Assembly: GCF_001720585.1 (NCBI RefSeq)
Contig: NZ_MABH01000165.1
Location: forward strand, 27,674-91,673
Length of the DNA stretch: 64,000 nt
Direction: 5' to 3'
From: Cereibacter johrii
GTDB lineage: Bacteria > Pseudomonadota > Alphaproteobacteria > Rhodobacterales > Rhodobacteraceae
The position numbers and the translations under genes are program-made. Of this stretch, positions 42,664 through 55,026 are shown one piece after another; position 1 is the first letter of the stretch, and the number at the start of each line of letters is the position of its first letter. The notes below the pieces were generated by a model that did not search any database, was not told where the DNA came from, and saw only the letters and a program-made list of their open reading frames with translations.

Positions 42664-43589
42664 CTGGCCAGGGCCTCCGCGGCGCGGCGCTCGCTGTCGA
42701 GCCCGCCCTTGAACACCCGGCTCGCGCGGATGTCTTCCTCGGCGATGGTCGAGAGGGCGCGCGCGTCGAGCGGCCCGGACGAGGCGGTGAACAGCCGGTT
42801 GGCCTGCCGGAGCCGCGCGCGGTCGAGCGCATTGCGGATCGAACGGGCATTGGCGAAATGCGGCTGGGTGCGGCGCAGGCCGATATAGGCGCGCAGCGCC
42901 GTCTCGGCCTCCGGGGTCATCTGATAGCTCTGGTCGTCCAGCATGTGTCCTGCGATCTCGAACAGCTCTTCGTCGCTGTAGTCGGGGAATTCGATGTGAT
43001 GCGCGATGCGCGAGCGGAAGCCGGGATTCGACTGGAAGAAATTCTCCATCCGATCCGCGTATCCTGCAAGGATCACCACGAGGTCGTCGCGGTTGTTCTC
43101 CATCACCTGAAGCAGGATCTCGATGGCTTCCTGCCCGTAGTCGCGCTCGTTGTCGGGCCGGTAGAGGTAATAGGCCTCGTCGATGAAGAGCACGCCGCCC
43201 ATGGCGCGCTTGAGAACCTCCTTCGTCTTGGGCGCCGTATGCCCGATATACTGCCCCACCAGATCGTCGCGCGTGACGCTGACCAGATGGCCCTTGCGGA
43301 CATAGCCCAGGCGGTGCAGCAGCCCCGCCATCTTCAGCGCCACCGTGGTCTTGCCGGTGCCGGGATTGCCGGTGAAGCTCATGTGCAGCGTGGGCGTCTC
43401 ATGGGCGAGGCCCAGCTTCTGCCGCGCCCGCTCCACGAGGAGGAGCGCCGCTGTCTCGCGGATCCGGTCCTTGACCGGCTTCAGCCCGATCAGCTCGCGG
43501 TCGAGTTCCTCGAGCACCTCCTTCGCGCCCGACCCCTCATATTCGGCGCGCAGGTCGATCGAGGTGGGGGCCGTTGCCGCGTCGGTCAT
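42660..43589 (-). CDS. cbbX: Red-type RuBisCO activase CbbX
   Basis: A 309-residue AAA+ protein, the same length as the characterised R. sphaeroides CbbX. Walker A is [20 protein letters not shown], Walker [16 protein letters not shown], and the pore loop region [19 protein letters not shown]. It removes inhibitory sugar phosphates by pulling on the CbbL C terminus and is activated by RuBP. The ATG at 43589 has CGGAGT upstream. It is separated from cbbS by a strong hairpin. Confidence 0.95.
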   Translation of the reverse strand: MTDAATAPTSIDLRAEYEGSGAKEVLEELDRELIGLKPVKDRIRETAALLLVERARQKLGLAHETPTLHMSFTGNPGTGKTTVALKMAGLLHRLGYVRKGHLVSVTRDDLVGQYIGHTAPKTKEVLKRAMGGVLFIDEAYYLYRPDNERDYGQEAIEILLQVMENNRDDLVVILAGYADRMENFFQSNPGFRSRIAHHIEFPDYSDEELFEIAGHMLDDQSYQMTPEAETALRAYIGLRRTQPHFANARSIRNALDRARLRQANRLFTASSGPLDARALSTIAEEDIRASRVFKGGLDSERRAAEALAR

Positions 43590-43668
43590 CGCGTACTCCG
43601 ATAGCTGTCGGTTGAAAGAGTAGCCCGGCGGCGTGCCGGTCAAGCCACGCCATTCGTCGCAGCCCCCT

Positions 43669-43722
43669 CTCACTCTGGGTCAAATATCCCGCGGGGGGTC
43701 CGGGGGGCGCGAAGCCCCCCGG
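43669..43722 (-). terminator. Hairpin element between cbbS and cbbX
   Basis: Stem CCGGGGGGC (43700-43708) and GCCCCCCGG (43714-43722) with loop GCGAA. On the minus strand it is followed by GCGGGATATTTGACCCAGA. It lies 36 bases after the cbbS stop and would act as a partial terminator or 3' stabiliser, raising cbbLS over cbbXYZ. A related element is at 59723-59780. Confidence 0.65.
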
Positions 43723-43757
43723 CCTTGGCCCGTCCGCCGATCCGTGGGAGGAGCGGC

Positions 43758-44147
43758 TCAGCGGACGATGCTGTGCGTGTAGCGGATCGACCGGCCGTCG
43801 ACCTCGGTGCGCTCCATGCGGAGGGTGGGCTCGACCTCGGGGCGGTTGACGATGAAGCTCATCGTGACCGTCTCGAAGCCGCGGGTGGAATCGAAGGCGT
43901 TGATGCGGATGTAGCGGGAAGGGAAGGCCTTGCGGCACGCGTCCAGCTCCATCATCACGCCCTTGGCGTCGCGCAGGTCGAACATCGGCATGCCCCACAT
44001 TTCCCAGTAGGTGTTCCGGGGATGCGGGTCGTCGGTATGTTCGAGGCTCACGGCCCAGCCGCGGCCGAGGCAATAGTCCACCTGCGCCGAGATCTGCGCG
44101 TCGGTCAGATCGGGCAGGAACGAGAAGCAGCCCTGGGTGATGCGCAT
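43758..44147 (-). CDS. cbbS: RuBisCO small subunit, form I (red type)
   Basis: A 129-residue subunit beginning [20 protein letters not shown], with the conserved [20 protein letters not shown] and [16 protein letters not shown]. The C-terminal extension after FIVNRPE ([18 protein letters not shown]) is the red-type beta hairpin extension that lines the solvent channel. It follows cbbL by 11 bases. Confidence 0.97.
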   Translation of the reverse strand: MRITQGCFSFLPDLTDAQISAQVDYCLGRGWAVSLEHTDDPHPRNTYWEMWGMPMFDLRDAKGVMMELDACRKAFPSRYIRINAFDSTRGFETVTMSFIVNRPEVEPTLRMERTEVDGRSIRYTHSIVR

Positions 44148-44158
44148 GTCCGGTCTCC

Positions 44159-46713
<2,555 letters not shown>

Positions 46714-46769
46714 GGTTTCCTCCCGGGCGTCAGGTCAGGTCAGGCGTAAGAAGTCAGGTCGGATCGCGT

Positions 46770-46791
46770 CCGGCCCGAGGGTGCGGGCCGG
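46770..46791 (-). other. Stem-loop in the cbbP-cbbA intergenic region
   Basis: CCGGCCCG (46770-46777) and CGGGCCGG (46784-46791) pair perfectly around AGGGTG. There is no T tract, so an RNA stability or processing element is likelier than a terminator. The same gap contains several copies of GGTCAGG. Confidence 0.5.
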
Positions 46792-46852
46792 GGAAGGTCG
46801 GTTCGGTCAGGTCAGGCCGCGGCGGTCCGGGATCGGGGGCCGCGGGGCAGGG

Positions 46853-47725
46853 TCAGGCCACCTTGCTTTCGCGCACGAGGCGCTCGATCAGCGGCGTGAG
46901 GATCAGTTGCATCGCCAGATCCAGCTTGTTGCCGGGCACGACGATGGAATTGGCGCGGCTCATCCACGAGCCGTGGATCATCGAGGTCAGATAGGGGAAG
47001 TCGATCCCGCGCGGATTGCGGAAGCGGATCACCACCACGCTCTCGTCGGCGGTGGGGATCCAGCGCGCGATGAAGGGGTTCGAGGTATCCACCACCGGCA
47101 CGCGCTGGAAGTTGATGTCGGTCTGCGAGAATTGCGGCACGATGCAGTGAACGTAGGCGTGCATCCGGCGCAGGATCACGTCGGTGACCGCCTCGGTCGT
47201 ATAGCCGCGGGTCGCGCGGTCGCGGTGGATCTTCTGGATCCATTCGAGGTTGATGACGGGCACCACGCCGATCTTGAGGTCGGCCAGCGCCGCGATATTG
47301 ACCTCGCTGTTCACCACCGCCCCGTGCAGCCCCTCGTAGAACAGGAGGTGGCTGTCGCTGTCGAAGTCGCGCCAGTCGGTGAAGTTGCCGGGCGCCACGC
47401 CGGTGCGCGCCGCTTCGGCATCGTCATGGACGTAGGTCCGCGTCCGCCCCCGCCCGGTCTCGCCATAGTCGCGGAACACCCGCTCCAGCTCCTTCAGCTC
47501 GTTCGCCTCGTAGGAGAAATGCGAGAAGGTGGCGTCGCCCGCGGCATAGCGCCGGTCCAGCTCGGCCTTCATGTCGGCGCGGTTGAAGCGGTGGAAGGCG
47601 TCGCCCTCGATCGAGACCGCCTTGACCCCCTCGCGCCGGAAGATCTGGTCGAACGTGTGCTTCACCGTCGAGGTGCCCGCGCCGGACGAGCCCGTGACCG
47701 AGATGATGGGATGCTTCTTGCTCAT
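46853..47725 (-). CDS. cbbP: Phosphoribulokinase
   Basis: A 290-residue class I bacterial PRK, the length of the crystallised R. sphaeroides enzyme. The P-loop is ISVTGSSGAGTSTVKHTF. HRFNRADMKAELDRRYAAGD and HLLFYEGLHGAV contain substrate and catalytic residues, and WIQKIHRDRATRGYTTEAV follows. It makes RuBP from ribulose 5-phosphate and is usually NADH-activated in this group. It lies six bases after cbbF. Confidence 0.97.
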   Translation of the reverse strand: MSKKHPIISVTGSSGAGTSTVKHTFDQIFRREGVKAVSIEGDAFHRFNRADMKAELDRRYAAGDATFSHFSYEANELKELERVFRDYGETGRGRTRTYVHDDAEAARTGVAPGNFTDWRDFDSDSHLLFYEGLHGAVVNSEVNIAALADLKIGVVPVINLEWIQKIHRDRATRGYTTEAVTDVILRRMHAYVHCIVPQFSQTDINFQRVPVVDTSNPFIARWIPTADESVVVIRFRNPRGIDFPYLTSMIHGSWMSRANSIVVPGNKLDLAMQLILTPLIERLVRESKVA

Positions 47726-47731
47726 GGGTAT

Positions 47732-48733
47732 TCAGCTCCGGAACAGGCCACGATTGCCGAAGAGGGCCGACGTCTCCTGTTCGGGCAGGTCGTGATAGGC
47801 GGTGATGCGGGCCACCTTTTCGGCGGACCCGAAGACGAAGGGAGTGCGGGCATGAAGCCGCGAGGGCGTCTGGCCGAGGATCGGATTCTCGCCGTCCGTG
47901 GCCCCGCCGCCCGCCTGGGTGATGACGAAGGCGATGGGCGCGCATTCGTAGAGGTAGCGCAGGCGGCCCTGCTCGTAGCCCTTGCGGCTGTCGCGCGGAT
48001 AGAGGAACACGCCGCCCCGCGCGAGGATGCGGTGGGTCTCGGCCACCAGCGAGGCGAGCCAGCGCATGTTGAAGTTGCGCCCCCGCGGCCCCTCGGTGCC
48101 CGCCACGCAATCGTCGATATAGGCGCGGATCGGCTTCGGCCAGTGGCGGTAGTTCGAGGCGTTGATCGCGAATTCGGTCGAGCTGGGCGGCACCTTCACG
48201 GCGCGGTCGACCAGCACGAAGCTGCGGCTGCCGGGATCGAGCACATATTTCTGCGTCCCCTGCCCGAAGCTCACCATCATGCAGACCTGCGGGCCGTAGA
48301 TGACATAGCCCGCCGCGATGAGCTCGGAGCCCTGGCGCAGGAAGCTCGCCTCGGCCGTGGCCGCGGCGGGCCAGATGGCGAAGATCGTGCCGACCGAGAG
48401 GTTGGTGTCGATGTTGGACGAGCCGTCCAGCGGGTCGATGGCGAGGGCCAGTGTCCCGGCTTCGTTCAGCGTCACCGCCGTGTCCTGCTCCTCGGAGGCG
48501 TAGAAGCGGACGGCCGAGCCTTCCAGCGCCGCGCGGAAGGCGTCGTCGGCGATCACGTCGAGCGCCTTCTGCCCATCCCCGTCGGTGTTGGTGCCGCAGA
48601 GACCGGCGAGATCCTCGTCGATGCCGCCGCGGGCGATCCGGTTCGCGACCTCGATCGCGACCGAGCCCAGACGGTCCATCACGTCCTGCAACTCGGCCGG
48701 TATGGCATCGGGGTGGGTGGGAAAGGGCTTCAC
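47732..48733 (-). CDS. cbbF: Fructose-1,6-bisphosphatase, class I
   Basis: About 333 residues. Metal-binding motifs are [11 protein letters not shown] and [20 protein letters not shown]; substrate-binding [27 protein letters not shown]-like [16 protein letters not shown] and GGVFLYPRD follow. It dephosphorylates FBP and SBP in the Calvin cycle. I place the start at GTG 48733 because GGAGGAG is only two bases from the ATG at 48739 but about seven from the GTG. It is the promoter-proximal cbb gene. Confidence 0.94.
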   Translation of the reverse strand: MKPFPTHPDAIPAELQDVMDRLGSVAIEVANRIARGGIDEDLAGLCGTNTDGDGQKALDVIADDAFRAALEGSAVRFYASEEQDTAVTLNEAGTLALAIDPLDGSSNIDTNLSVGTIFAIWPAAATAEASFLRQGSELIAAGYVIYGPQVCMMVSFGQGTQKYVLDPGSRSFVLVDRAVKVPPSSTEFAINASNYRHWPKPIRAYIDDCVAGTEGPRGRNFNMRWLASLVAETHRILARGGVFLYPRDSRKGYEQGRLRYLYECAPIAFVITQAGGGATDGENPILGQTPSRLHARTPFVFGSAEKVARITAYHDLPEQETSALFGNRGLFRS

Positions 48734-48779
48734 TGGCATCTCCTCCGCGACGTGGGCCAAGCTTGCCGCGGATCGGATT

Positions 48780-48792
48780 TTATGGAATTTAA
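48780..48792. promoter_or_regulatory. CbbR binding site (LTTR box)
   Basis: TTA-TGGAATT-TAA is a perfect T-N11-A LysR-type box within an AT-rich segment, 47 bases before cbbF and 32 before cbbR. It fits the known TTA-N7-TAA preference of CbbR and the divergent cbbF/cbbR arrangement. Confidence 0.7.
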
Positions 48793-48823
48793 TAAGGTAA
48801 AAGTTCTGTTCGGGAATTTGGAA

Positions 48824-49756
48824 ATGGTGCGGCTCGATGCGATCACCCTGAAGCAGCTGCGCGCGCTCGTGGCGGTGGCGGGCAGTGCCTCGCTGACGGG
48901 GGGCGCCACGCGCCTCGGCCTGACGCCTCCTGCAATTCACAGCCAGATCAGGAACTTGGAGGAAGCCTTCGGCGTGCCGCTTCTCCATCGTCCGCCCGAG
49001 GCGGGCTCCTTCACGCCGACGCTGGCCGGAATTGCCGTTCTCGAGGCCGCGCAGCGGATCGAGGTCATTCTGTCGCAGTGCTCATACCAAGTGATGGCGG
49101 TGAGCGAGGGCCGCGCCGGGCAGGTGACGCTCGGCGTGGTCTCGACCGGGCGCTATTTCGCGCCGCGGCTGGTGAAGATGCTGAGCCTCGCCTGCCCCGA
49201 GATCCGAATCGCCCTCCGCGTGGGCAACCGCGAGCAGCTGATCGACGATCTGGCGCGGCACATGGTGGATCTCGCGGTCATGGGCCGCCCCCCGCGCCAG
49301 CCCGAGGTGGCGTCGGTGGCGCTCGGGCCGCATCCGCACGGGATCGTGGCGCCGCCCGACCATCCGCTGGCGGGACTGGCCGAGGTGCCGGTGCCGGACC
49401 TTCTGTCCCAGACCTTTCTGGCGCGCGAGGAAGGATCGGGCACGCGGGTGCTCATGTCGCGCTATCTCGACCGGCTGGGCGAGGGGCAGGTGGTGGACCT
49501 GATCGAGATGGATTCGAACGAGACCATCAAGCAGTCGGTCATCGCGGGGCTCGGGCTCGCCTTCCTGTCGCTGCATGTGGTGATGGACGAGCTGCGCTTC
49601 GGCCAGCTCGTGCAGCTCGCCGCCCCCGGCCTGCCCATCGAGCGGCACTGGTTCCTCGTCCATCCGGTCGATCGCCCGCTGAATCCGGCCGCGCTCAGGG
49701 TGCAGGGGGAGATCGTGAAGCTGAAGGGAGCCTACCTGCCCGGCGCGCCCGCCTGA
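48824..49756 (+). CDS. cbbR: CbbR LysR-type activator of the cbb operon
   Basis: A 310-residue regulator starting [20 protein letters not shown]. The HTH reads [20 protein letters not shown] and [17 protein letters not shown]. The effector domain contains [19 protein letters not shown] and [19 protein letters not shown], with the conserved binding-pocket Thr/Ser. The ATG at 48824 is chosen because an earlier in-frame ATG at 48782 falls inside the LTTR box. Divergent from cbbF. Confidence 0.94.
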   Translation: MVRLDAITLKQLRALVAVAGSASLTGGATRLGLTPPAIHSQIRNLEEAFGVPLLHRPPEAGSFTPTLAGIAVLEAAQRIEVILSQCSYQVMAVSEGRAGQVTLGVVSTGRYFAPRLVKMLSLACPEIRIALRVGNREQLIDDLARHMVDLAVMGRPPRQPEVASVALGPHPHGIVAPPDHPLAGLAEVPVPDLLSQTFLAREEGSGTRVLMSRYLDRLGEGQVVDLIEMDSNETIKQSVIAGLGLAFLSLHVVMDELRFGQLVQLAAPGLPIERHWFLVHPVDRPLNPAALRVQGEIVKLKGAYLPGAPA

Positions 49757-49760
49757 GCCG

Positions 49761-50456
<696 letters not shown>

Positions 50457-50457
50457 G

Positions 50458-51159
50458 TCAGCCTCCGAGATAGGCGGCCTGCACCGCGCGGTCGGCCTGG
50501 ATCGCGGAGGGCGTGCCCCGCGCCAGCACCCGGCCGGCGTTCAGCACCGTGATGCGCTGGGCGAGATCCATCACCACCTCCATGTTGTGCTCGATCAGAA
50601 GCACCGTCACCTCGGGCACAAGGCTGCGCACCAGCGCCATGAAGCTCTCGATCTCGCCCGTGGCGAGGCCCTGCGTGGGCTCGTCGAGGATCAGAAGCCG
50701 CGGCGCGAGGGCGAGCCCCATGGCGATCTCGAGCAGCCTCTGGTGGCCGTAGGAGAGCGTGCCCGCGAGCTGCCCCGCCTCGCCCGCAAGCCCCACGCGG
50801 GCGAGTGCGGCCCCGGTCGCGGCCGCCAGATCCCGCGCGCCGGTGCGCTGCACGGCCAGGGCCACATTGTCGAAGGTCGTGAGCCTCGGAAAGACCGAGG
50901 TGATCTGGAAGGCATAGGCGATGCCGCATCCCACCCGGACATGGGCGGGCAGGCGGGTGATGTCGCGCCCGTCGAAGCGGATCGTGCCCGCCTGCGCCGG
51001 GATGCGTCCCGACAGAAGCCCCACGAGCGTGGACTTGCCTGCGCCGTTCGGCCCGATCAGCGCATGGATCTCGCCCGCAGAGAGGTCGAAATCCACCCCG
51101 TCGATCGCGCGGAGGCCGCCGAAGTGGCGCACGAGGCCGCGGGCTTCCAGAAGGCTCAT
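50458..51159 (-). CDS. livG: Branched-chain amino acid/amide-type ABC transporter ATPase (LivG)
   Basis: A 233-residue ABC ATPase: Walker A LIGPNGAGKSTLVGLLSG, signature GTLSYGHQRLLEIAMGLALA and Walker B LLILDEPTQGLATGEI. The variant signature LSYGHQ replaces LSGG, as seen in Liv/Urt-type UrtD and LivG proteins. It overlaps livM by four bases. Confidence 0.88.
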   Translation of the reverse strand: MSLLEARGLVRHFGGLRAIDGVDFDLSAGEIHALIGPNGAGKSTLVGLLSGRIPAQAGTIRFDGRDITRLPAHVRVGCGIAYAFQITSVFPRLTTFDNVALAVQRTGARDLAAATGAALARVGLAGEAGQLAGTLSYGHQRLLEIAMGLALAPRLLILDEPTQGLATGEIESFMALVRSLVPEVTVLLIEHNMEVVMDLAQRITVLNAGRVLARGTPSAIQADRAVQAAYLGG

Positions 51160-52088
51160 GGCAGGCTCCTGAGGCCGCGCTCGCGCAGAAGACCCAGAAG
51201 CCCGCGCGGCGCGAAGAGCACGAGGAGGATCAGCACCGCCCCAACCACGAACTGCGAGGCCGTGGTGACGGAGGAGGCCCAGTCGATCAGGTAGAACAGG
51301 AGCGCGGTGCCCAGAAGCGGCCCCAGCACGGTGCCCGCGCCGCCAAGCAGCACCCAGATCAGCGGCAGGATCGAATATTGGATCGCGGCGAAGGAGCCGC
51401 CGACATAGCCGAACATGAGCCCGTAGGTGGCCCCCGCCGCGCCCGACAGGAGGCCCGACAGCACGAGCGCCAGCAGCTTCGCGCGGAACGGGTCGTAGCC
51501 CAGCATGCGCGTCCGCTCCTCGTTCTCGCGCACCGCGATCAGCACGCGGCCGGTGCGCGAGCGGACGAGGGCGAGGCAGCCCAGCATGGCCGCGGCAAAG
51601 AGCAGGAAGGCCGCCCCGTAGCGCGTGGCCGGATCGGCGAGATCGAACGGCCCGAGCCGCCGTGCCGCGCCCGAGAGGGTGAAGCCCTCGTCGCCGCCGG
51701 TGAAGCGCCCCCAGTAGAGGATCGCCAGATGGAAGGCCTGCGCGAACATCAGCGTCACGATCATGAAGGCCGGGCCTGCCGTCCGCAGCGCAAGGAGGCC
51801 CACTCCGGCAGCCAGCACGCCCCCCGCGGCGGGCCCCGCCAGCAGCGCGGCCCAGGGCTGCCAGCCGCCCTGATCGACCAGAAGCCCCGTCGCATACATG
51901 CCGCCCGCGAAGAAGAGCGCATGGCCGAGCGACAGAAGCCCGGTGTAGCCGAAGGCGATGTTGAACCCGATCGCATAGGTGGCCAGCACGAGGATGCGGG
52001 CCGCGTTCGTGTGATGATAGGCGGGCAGCACGAACTGGAGCGCGGCCACCCCCGCCAGGACTGCCAGATGAAGGGCGAGCATCCTCAT
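51156..52088 (-). CDS. livM: Branched-chain amino acid/amide-type ABC permease (LivM)
   Basis: A 310-residue inner-membrane permease with about nine helices. The family motif NIAFGYTGLLSLGHALFFAG and the cytoplasmic loop RVLIAVRENEERTRMLGYDP are present. The last part SQFVVGAVLILLVLFAPRGL is typical of LivM. The start at 52088 overlaps the livH stop by four bases (ATGA). Confidence 0.88.
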   Translation of the reverse strand: MRMLALHLAVLAGVAALQFVLPAYHHTNAARILVLATYAIGFNIAFGYTGLLSLGHALFFAGGMYATGLLVDQGGWQPWAALLAGPAAGGVLAAGVGLLALRTAGPAFMIVTLMFAQAFHLAILYWGRFTGGDEGFTLSGAARRLGPFDLADPATRYGAAFLLFAAAMLGCLALVRSRTGRVLIAVRENEERTRMLGYDPFRAKLLALVLSGLLSGAAGATYGLMFGYVGGSFAAIQYSILPLIWVLLGGAGTVLGPLLGTALLFYLIDWASSVTTASQFVVGAVLILLVLFAPRGLLGLLRERGLRSLP

Positions 52089-52963
52089 GCGCGGGCTCCG
52101 AACAGGCCCTGCGGTCGGAAGACCAGCACCAGCGCCACGAGGAGCGTGGCCAGGATCTTGGCCAGCGTCGGTTCGAAGAAGGTCGAGATCACGCCGTCCG
52201 ACACGCCGATCAGCAGGGCCGCAACCAGCGTGCCGCGGAGCGACCCGAGGCCCCCGATCACCACGACGATGAAGGACAAGAGCAGCGGATCGCCCCCCAT
52301 CAGGTAATGGGCCTGCTGGATCGGCACGATCAGCACGGCCGCGATGGCCGCGAGCGCCGCGCCGAGTGCGAAGGTGCCGGCATAGACACGGTCCACATCG
52401 ATGCCGAAGGCGGTGGCGGTCTCGCGGTCGATCTGCGTGGCGCGCATCACGAGGCCGATCCGGCTCCGCGCGAGGAGCAGCCACAGGCCCGCCAGCACCG
52501 CGCCCGCCGCGCCGATCACGAAGAGCTTGTAGCCCGACCAGCCGAACCACGGCAGCTGCAGCCGCGCCTCGAACGGCGGCGGCACCGGCCGCGCCTCGGG
52601 GCCGTAGAGCGTGAGGGCCGCCTGCTGCAGGATGTAGAGAAGCCCGATCGTCGCGATGATCGTGGCCTCGGGCTCGTAGGCGAGCCGCTTCAGCACCAGC
52701 CGGTCGGCCAGGGCCGCGAGCCCCGCCACCAGCAGCGGACAGGCCACCAGCGCCACGGCGAAGGCGAGCGCGGGCGGGCCCGGCACCCATTGGCTCACGA
52801 ACCAGGCGGCGACCGCGCCCAGCATGAAGAACTCGCCATGGGCCACGTTCACCACCCGCAGCACGCCGAAGACGAGGCTCAGCCCCGAAGCCGTCAGCGC
52901 GAGCACCGCCGCGCCGACCAGCCCCTCCATCACCGCGAGAAGCAGGAAGGGTCCGAAGTCCAT
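52085..52963 (-). CDS. livH: Branched-chain amino acid/amide-type ABC permease (LivH)
   Basis: A 292-residue inner-membrane permease. It has LTASGLSLVFGVLRVVNVAH GEFFMLG near the N terminus, and IGLVMRATQIDRETATAFGI and GGLGSLRGTLVAALLIGVSD, all LivH hallmarks. It forms the translocation pore with LivM. It starts two bases after the binding-protein stop. Confidence 0.88.
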   Translation of the reverse strand: MDFGPFLLLAVMEGLVGAAVLALTASGLSLVFGVLRVVNVAHGEFFMLGAVAAWFVSQWVPGPPALAFAVALVACPLLVAGLAALADRLVLKRLAYEPEATIIATIGLLYILQQAALTLYGPEARPVPPPFEARLQLPWFGWSGYKLFVIGAAGAVLAGLWLLLARSRIGLVMRATQIDRETATAFGIDVDRVYAGTFALGAALAAIAAVLIVPIQQAHYLMGGDPLLLSFIVVVIGGLGSLRGTLVAALLIGVSDGVISTFFEPTLAKILATLLVALVLVFRPQGLFGARA

Positions 52964-52965
52964 CC

Positions 52966-54246
52966 TCAGAAGGAGGTCGCGAGATAGTCGACGTCGCTCG
53001 GATAGATCCCGTCCTCGAGCGAGGTCTCGTGGACCTTCACGAGCTTGCCGCCCTCGAGCTTGCTGATGAACTGATGGCCGAAGACCTGATGGAGCTTCGG
53101 ATTGAAGACCTTCGCGCCCTGCGGCCGTTCACGGCCCGCGGGCATCTCGGTGAAGGCCTCGACCGCCTCCACGAAGGCCTGCCGGTCCTGCGGTCCGCGC
53201 CAGCTGCAGGCCTCCATGCCCTGCTTGATGGCAAAGAGCGTCTCCCAGACCGAGAACATGTGCCCGTAGCACGAGACGTTCTTCGGATCCTCGATCGCCG
53301 CGCCATTGGCGTCCACGCCCACCGCGTCGCGGTAGAAGGTCTCGGCCTCCGAGGCATCGGGCTGGAGCATCCGGCACTGGCCTTCCCAGAAATGCGAGCC
53401 CTCGAGGAACTGGAGGCCGGGATTGGCGATGTCCACCGCCTCGAGCGAGTCGATGAAGCCGAAGATCTCGGGCTTCGCGCCCGATCCGTAGAACTCGCCC
53501 AGCTCCTTGACGAAGGTGAGGACGGCTGGGCCCACCATGACGTGATAGAGCACCTCGGTATCGCGCGGGATGCGCGGGAAGTAGCGGGTGAAGCTGGTCT
53601 CGGTCGGCGGGATGGCGATCTGCGCCACGACCTCGCCCCCTTGCGCGGCGACCGCTTCGGTGAAGAAGTCGCGGTGGTCGTGGCCGAAGGCATAGTCCGG
53701 GAAGATCATCGTGACCTTCTTGCCGAGATTCTGCGTGACCCAGGGCGCCATCGCCGTGACCTGCGCGCGCACGTCGGTGATGCCCGGTTGCAGCGTCCAG
53801 CGGTTCAGCTTGCCCGAGGCGACGTGATAGCCCTCGGAGCAGACGAGATAGGGGATCTTCAGTTCGGCCGCCCGCGGGGCCGCGGCGATCACGACATGGC
53901 TGAAGAGCGGCCCGAAGATCATGTCCACCTTGGCCTGCGAGGCCAGCTTCTCGACCCCCTCGGCGCCGCGGCGCGGGTCGGTCGCATCATCCTCGAACAG
54001 GATCTCGACCGGACGGCCGGCGATGCCGCCCGCCTCGTTCACCACCTTGAGCGCGGCGAGCGCCGTCCGCTCGTACCACCGCCCGTAGGCCGCGCCGATC
54101 CCGGTGCGATGGAGCTGGAACCCCAGCCGGATCGGCTCGGAGCTCTGCGCCTGCACGAAGCGGGGCAGGGTCGCGGCCGTCAGGGCGGCGGCCCCTCCGG
54201 CAAGCAGCGAGCGGCGGGTGGGATGCAGGATCGTCTCGCGGTTCAT
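52966..54246 (-). CDS. Substrate-binding protein of Liv/Urt-type ABC transporter
   Basis: A 426-residue Peripla_BP_6 protein. The N terminus contains TRRSLLAGGAAALTAATLPR, a twin-arginine-like signal, ending near VQAQ. The mature domain starts EPIRLGFQLHRTGIGAAYGR and includes GGIAGRPVEILFEDDATDP and FPDYAFGHDHRDFF. Ligand unknown: branched-chain amino acid, amide or aromatic acid are options. Strong SD GGAGATTGCC precedes the ATG at 54246. Confidence 0.88.
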   Translation of the reverse strand: MNRETILHPTRRSLLAGGAAALTAATLPRFVQAQSSEPIRLGFQLHRTGIGAAYGRWYERTALAALKVVNEAGGIAGRPVEILFEDDATDPRRGAEGVEKLASQAKVDMIFGPLFSHVVIAAAPRAAELKIPYLVCSEGYHVASGKLNRWTLQPGITDVRAQVTAMAPWVTQNLGKKVTMIFPDYAFGHDHRDFFTEAVAAQGGEVVAQIAIPPTETSFTRYFPRIPRDTEVLYHVMVGPAVLTFVKELGEFYGSGAKPEIFGFIDSLEAVDIANPGLQFLEGSHFWEGQCRMLQPDASEAETFYRDAVGVDANGAAIEDPKNVSCYGHMFSVWETLFAIKQGMEACSWRGPQDRQAFVEAVEAFTEMPAGRERPQGAKVFNPKLHQVFGHQFISKLEGGKLVKVHETSLEDGIYPSDVDYLATSF

Positions 54247-54373
54247 GGCAATCTCCACGGCGGGCAGGGGCCCTGAGGTTGAGTCGCCGCAACGCAAAAC
54301 ACCTGAAGCCCCGTTTTTCAAGCAAGAATGTTGCGCTGGACGCCGGATGATGCCCTTCCCGGGCCCGTTCTGG

Positions 54374-54385
54374 GGCAACGTTGCC
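54374..54385. promoter_or_regulatory. 12-bp palindrome GGCAACGTTGCC
   Basis: A perfect palindrome in the 246-base divergent region between the binding-protein gene and the DUF2478 gene, 128 bases from the former and 108 from the latter. Probably an operator of an unknown regulator. No other structure is seen in the gap. Confidence 0.35.
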
Positions 54386-54492
54386 TCTGCGGCACGAAGC
54401 GGAGGCAGATGGCGCTACATTGGCCCATGGACGGCGCACCGGTTCTGGTGTCATCTCGAGCCGCCCGCGCACCGCCGGGGCAGGGAGAGGCG

Positions 54493-55026
54493 ATGGACGA
54501 GGACGACCCGTCGGGCGAGCGGCCCCTGATCGCGGCCCTGCCGGTCCGGCAGGACGTGCCGGTCGATGCGCTTCTGGCCGAAGTGGCGGCGCTCCTCGCA
54601 GCCGGGGGCCTGCGCACGGCGGGCTTCCTGCAACGCGACGGGGTCCGGCTCGAGGATCTGACCTCGGGCGCGTCCTATCCGATCACGCAGGATCTCGGTC
54701 CCGGGTCGAGCGGCTGCCGGCTCGATCCGGCGGGCCTCGCGCTCGCCGCCGCCGCCGGTCTCGCGGCGCTCGAGCGGGGGGCCGACCTTCTGGTGATCCC
54801 GCGCTTCGGCAAGGCCGAGATCGAGGGTGAGGGGATGCGCGGCGTGATCGGCCGGGCCTGCGAGCTGGGCGTGCCGATCCTCGTCGGCGTCCGCAAGAGC
54901 GCCGAGCCCGCGTGGGAGTCCTTCGCGGGCGGGCTGGCCGAGTGGATCGCACCCGAGCGGCAGGCGGTGGCGGACTGGTGCCGCACCGCCTGCGCCGGGG
55001 CCGCACCGGTCAGATGTCGAACTTGA
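54493..55026 (+). CDS. DUF2478 family protein
   Basis: A 177-residue cytosolic protein. The pattern ITQDLGPGSSGCRLDPAGLA and DLLVIPRFGKAEIEGEGMRG matches DUF2478, a P-loop-related family often located near molybdenum or other ABC transporter genes and annotated as nucleotide-binding. The ATG at 54493 follows GGGAGAGG; in-frame upstream ATGs lack a ribosome site. Its 3' end overlaps the convergent aldehyde dehydrogenase gene by 17 bases. Confidence 0.75.
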   Translation: MDEDDPSGERPLIAALPVRQDVPVDALLAEVAALLAAGGLRTAGFLQRDGVRLEDLTSGASYPITQDLGPGSSGCRLDPAGLALAAAAGLAALERGADLLVIPRFGKAEIEGEGMRGVIGRACELGVPILVGVRKSAEPAWESFAGGLAEWIAPERQAVADWCRTACAGAAPVRCRT

